A DNA stretch of 6,921 bases from Eubacteriales bacterium (GTDB lineage Bacteria; Bacillota; Clostridia; Christensenellales; CAG-138): contig JAUYTF010000179.1 of NCBI GenBank assembly GCA_030695285.1, forward strand, positions 1 through 6,921, read 5' to 3'. The notes under the pieces were generated by a model. The model saw only the letters and a list, made by a program, of their open reading frames with translations. It made no database searches and was not told the origin of the DNA. A program made the position numbers and the translations under genes. Positions within the stretch are counted from its first letter, which is position 1, and the number at the start of each line of letters is the position of its first letter. Shown here piece after piece: positions 6,502-6,921 of this stretch.

Positions 6502-6648
6502 GGAATCCTCCGGTAAACTCAATCGTCGGGTGTCAGGCAAGCTCGCCTGCACCGGTAAGTACTGCGCGGCGGAGGGGCAAATCAGCCTCTCAGCGCTCGC
6601 AGGAAACGGGAACGCGGCAGTGGCAGCAAAACAGAAGGTATCGCTCAT
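6289..6648 (-). CDS. Uncharacterised 119-residue protein, first long member of a tandem small-gene family
   Basis: I do not recognise this protein. The ATG at 6648 overlaps the previous stop (ATGA), and AAAGGAG (complement of 6657-6663) lies 8 nt upstream. A GTG two codons earlier is a less likely start. The first 49 residues are rich in Ala, Pro and Leu, with YLPVQ (30-34). They have little in common with the same part of the downstream long ORF beyond a MS(D/E)T start. Residues 50-119 are the module: ASPSLEATMN (59-68), GQFG (70-73), three cysteines (74, 81, 85), a basic stretch near 88-95 and AKGFSAYLSG (105-114). No signal peptide or convincing membrane segment is seen. Its stop overlaps the start of the next long ORF. 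Confidence 0.55.
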   Translation of the reverse strand: MSDTFCFAATAAFPFPASAERLICPSAAQYLPVQASLPDTRRLSLPEDSMFIQYDRTFASPSLEATMNHGQFGCANLTPDCHAVCMQRNSRRDKRATVAPAPARAKGFSAYLSGRLQRT

Positions 6649-6857
6649 ACACACTGCTCCTTTCCGTACAAAAAGGCGGAAAAACCCTTTGCGCCGCCGC
6701 GCGATGCGTTTGGTTTTTGCAAGGCGTATCGATACGCTTTGATGCGGGTGAACACCGCCATCTCGCTGCGGACGAGGTTTGCAAAGCCAAATTGGCCGAA
6801 ATTCATGGACGCTTCCAGCGACGGAGACGCCGCCGGTAGATCAAATTTTCTGTTCAT
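6645..6857 (-). CDS. Uncharacterised 70-residue protein, first visible module of the tandem family
   Basis: This small protein opens the visible chain. The ATG at 6857 is preceded by AAGGAG (complement of 6865-6870) with 7 nt spacing, a near-ideal site. Conserved residues are A10 S11 P12 S13 L14 E15 A16, M18 N19, G21 Q22 F23 G24 and A26 N27 L28. The variable middle is basic and aromatic, and the C-terminus is AKGFSAFLYG followed by KEQCV. The TGA overlaps the next ATG. The frame is also open upstream for 21 codons to the window edge. A 119-codon version like the two downstream copies would begin near position 7004, outside the window, so the short start is chosen on the ribosome binding site. 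Function is unknown; no export signal or membrane segment is seen. Confidence 0.65.
   Translation of the reverse strand: MNRKFDLPAASPSLEASMNFGQFGFANLVRSEMAVFTRIKAYRYALQKPNASRGGAKGFSAFLYGKEQCV
6720..6741. repeat. 22-bp palindrome with one mismatched pair, inside the first small gene
   Basis: GCGTATCGATACGC (6724-6737) is a perfect 14-bp palindrome, and the flanks extend it to 22 bp with a single non-matching pair (6723/6738). It lies in the variable middle of the small gene and is not present in the other two modules. It could be a protein-binding site or an mRNA hairpin, or it may be chance. Confidence 0.4.
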
Positions 6858-6921
6858 GTGTTCTCTCCTTGCGCTTCTCTGCGCGGTCGTACTTGGGAAA
6901 GGGCATAAAAATAGCCGAGAT
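6841..6921 (-). CDS. Possible C-terminal end of an upstream gene (5' end outside window)
   Basis: A frame open from the window edge ends at TGA (6841-6843) and gives 26 residues: a short hydrophobic start, then FPKYDRAEKRKERTHEQK, a strongly charged tail typical of a protein C-terminus. It would overlap the start of the first small gene by 17 nt, with that gene's ribosome binding site inside its coding region. The alternative is that the small-gene frame itself continues upstream and this frame is spurious. The fragment is too short to assign to a family. Confidence 0.35.
   Translation of the reverse strand: MSAIFMPFPKYDRAEKRKERTHEQKI

Larger units (their letters stand above)
5933..6857 (-). 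repeat. Tandem array of three related small-gene modules, unit 356 nt
   Basis: The three stop codons (first base on the plus strand at 6645, 6289 and 5933) are exactly 356 nt apart, and each is followed by an ATG overlapping it as ATGA. The modules starting at 6857, 6501 and 6136 align without gaps over their first 26 residues. The first two are 70 residues each and also share their last part (AKGFSA at 56-61). A 21-bp block (6318-6338 and 6674-6694) is identical in these two copies. The third copy has diverged at its 3' end, next to rsgA. Confidence 0.7.

Noticed and set aside
5969..6742. Overlapping plus-strand open frames of 116, 152 and 127 codons opposite the small-gene array.
   Set aside because: None has a good ribosome binding site, and the repeated motif with synonymous substitutions and ATGA junctions lies on the minus strand.

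Overview
The window looks like chromosomal DNA of a moderately GC-rich Firmicute, probably of class Clostridia. This rests on strong GGAGG-type ribosome binding sites before nearly every gene, a consensus vegetative promoter, a long-form RsgA, and a TetR plus ABC-2 exporter cassette of the usual clostridial layout. No lineage marker gene is present, so this placement is inference.

Layout, left to right. Positions 1-240 carry the C-terminal end of a gene that starts outside the window: one membrane segment followed by a very basic tail, closed by an intrinsic terminator. A near-consensus promoter with a 24-bp inverted repeat over its downstream edge then drives a plus-strand operon (357-3544): a TetR-family regulator, an ABC ATPase and two paralogous six-helix ABC-2 permeases. 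The layout suggests a self-regulated exporter induced by its substrate; the substrate cannot be read from the sequence. A 53-bp local duplication between the ATPase and the first permease has left an 18-codon relic start ORF. Next is a stand-alone plus-strand MscS-type mechanosensitive channel gene (3707-4783). It converges on a minus-strand gene for the circularly permuted ribosome-assembly GTPase RsgA (4845-5936), with a hairpin between their stop codons.

The least ordinary part is 5933-6921. On the minus strand, upstream of rsgA, lies a chain of small genes that I do not recognise. Three segments of 67-70 codons share a motif at identical residue positions (A10 S11 P12, N19, G21 Q22 F23 G24, A26), and their differences are rich in synonymous changes, so the reading frame is under protein-level selection. 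Two of them are the 3' halves of 119-codon ORFs. Each has its own Shine-Dalgarno sequence and ATG inside the longer ORF, so each locus could make a long and a short product. All junctions, including the last one into rsgA, are ATGA stop/start overlaps, and the stop-to-stop distance is exactly 356 nt both times. rsgA therefore appears to be the last member of a translationally coupled chain of tandemly duplicated small genes. This chain is the best candidate in the window for something undescribed.
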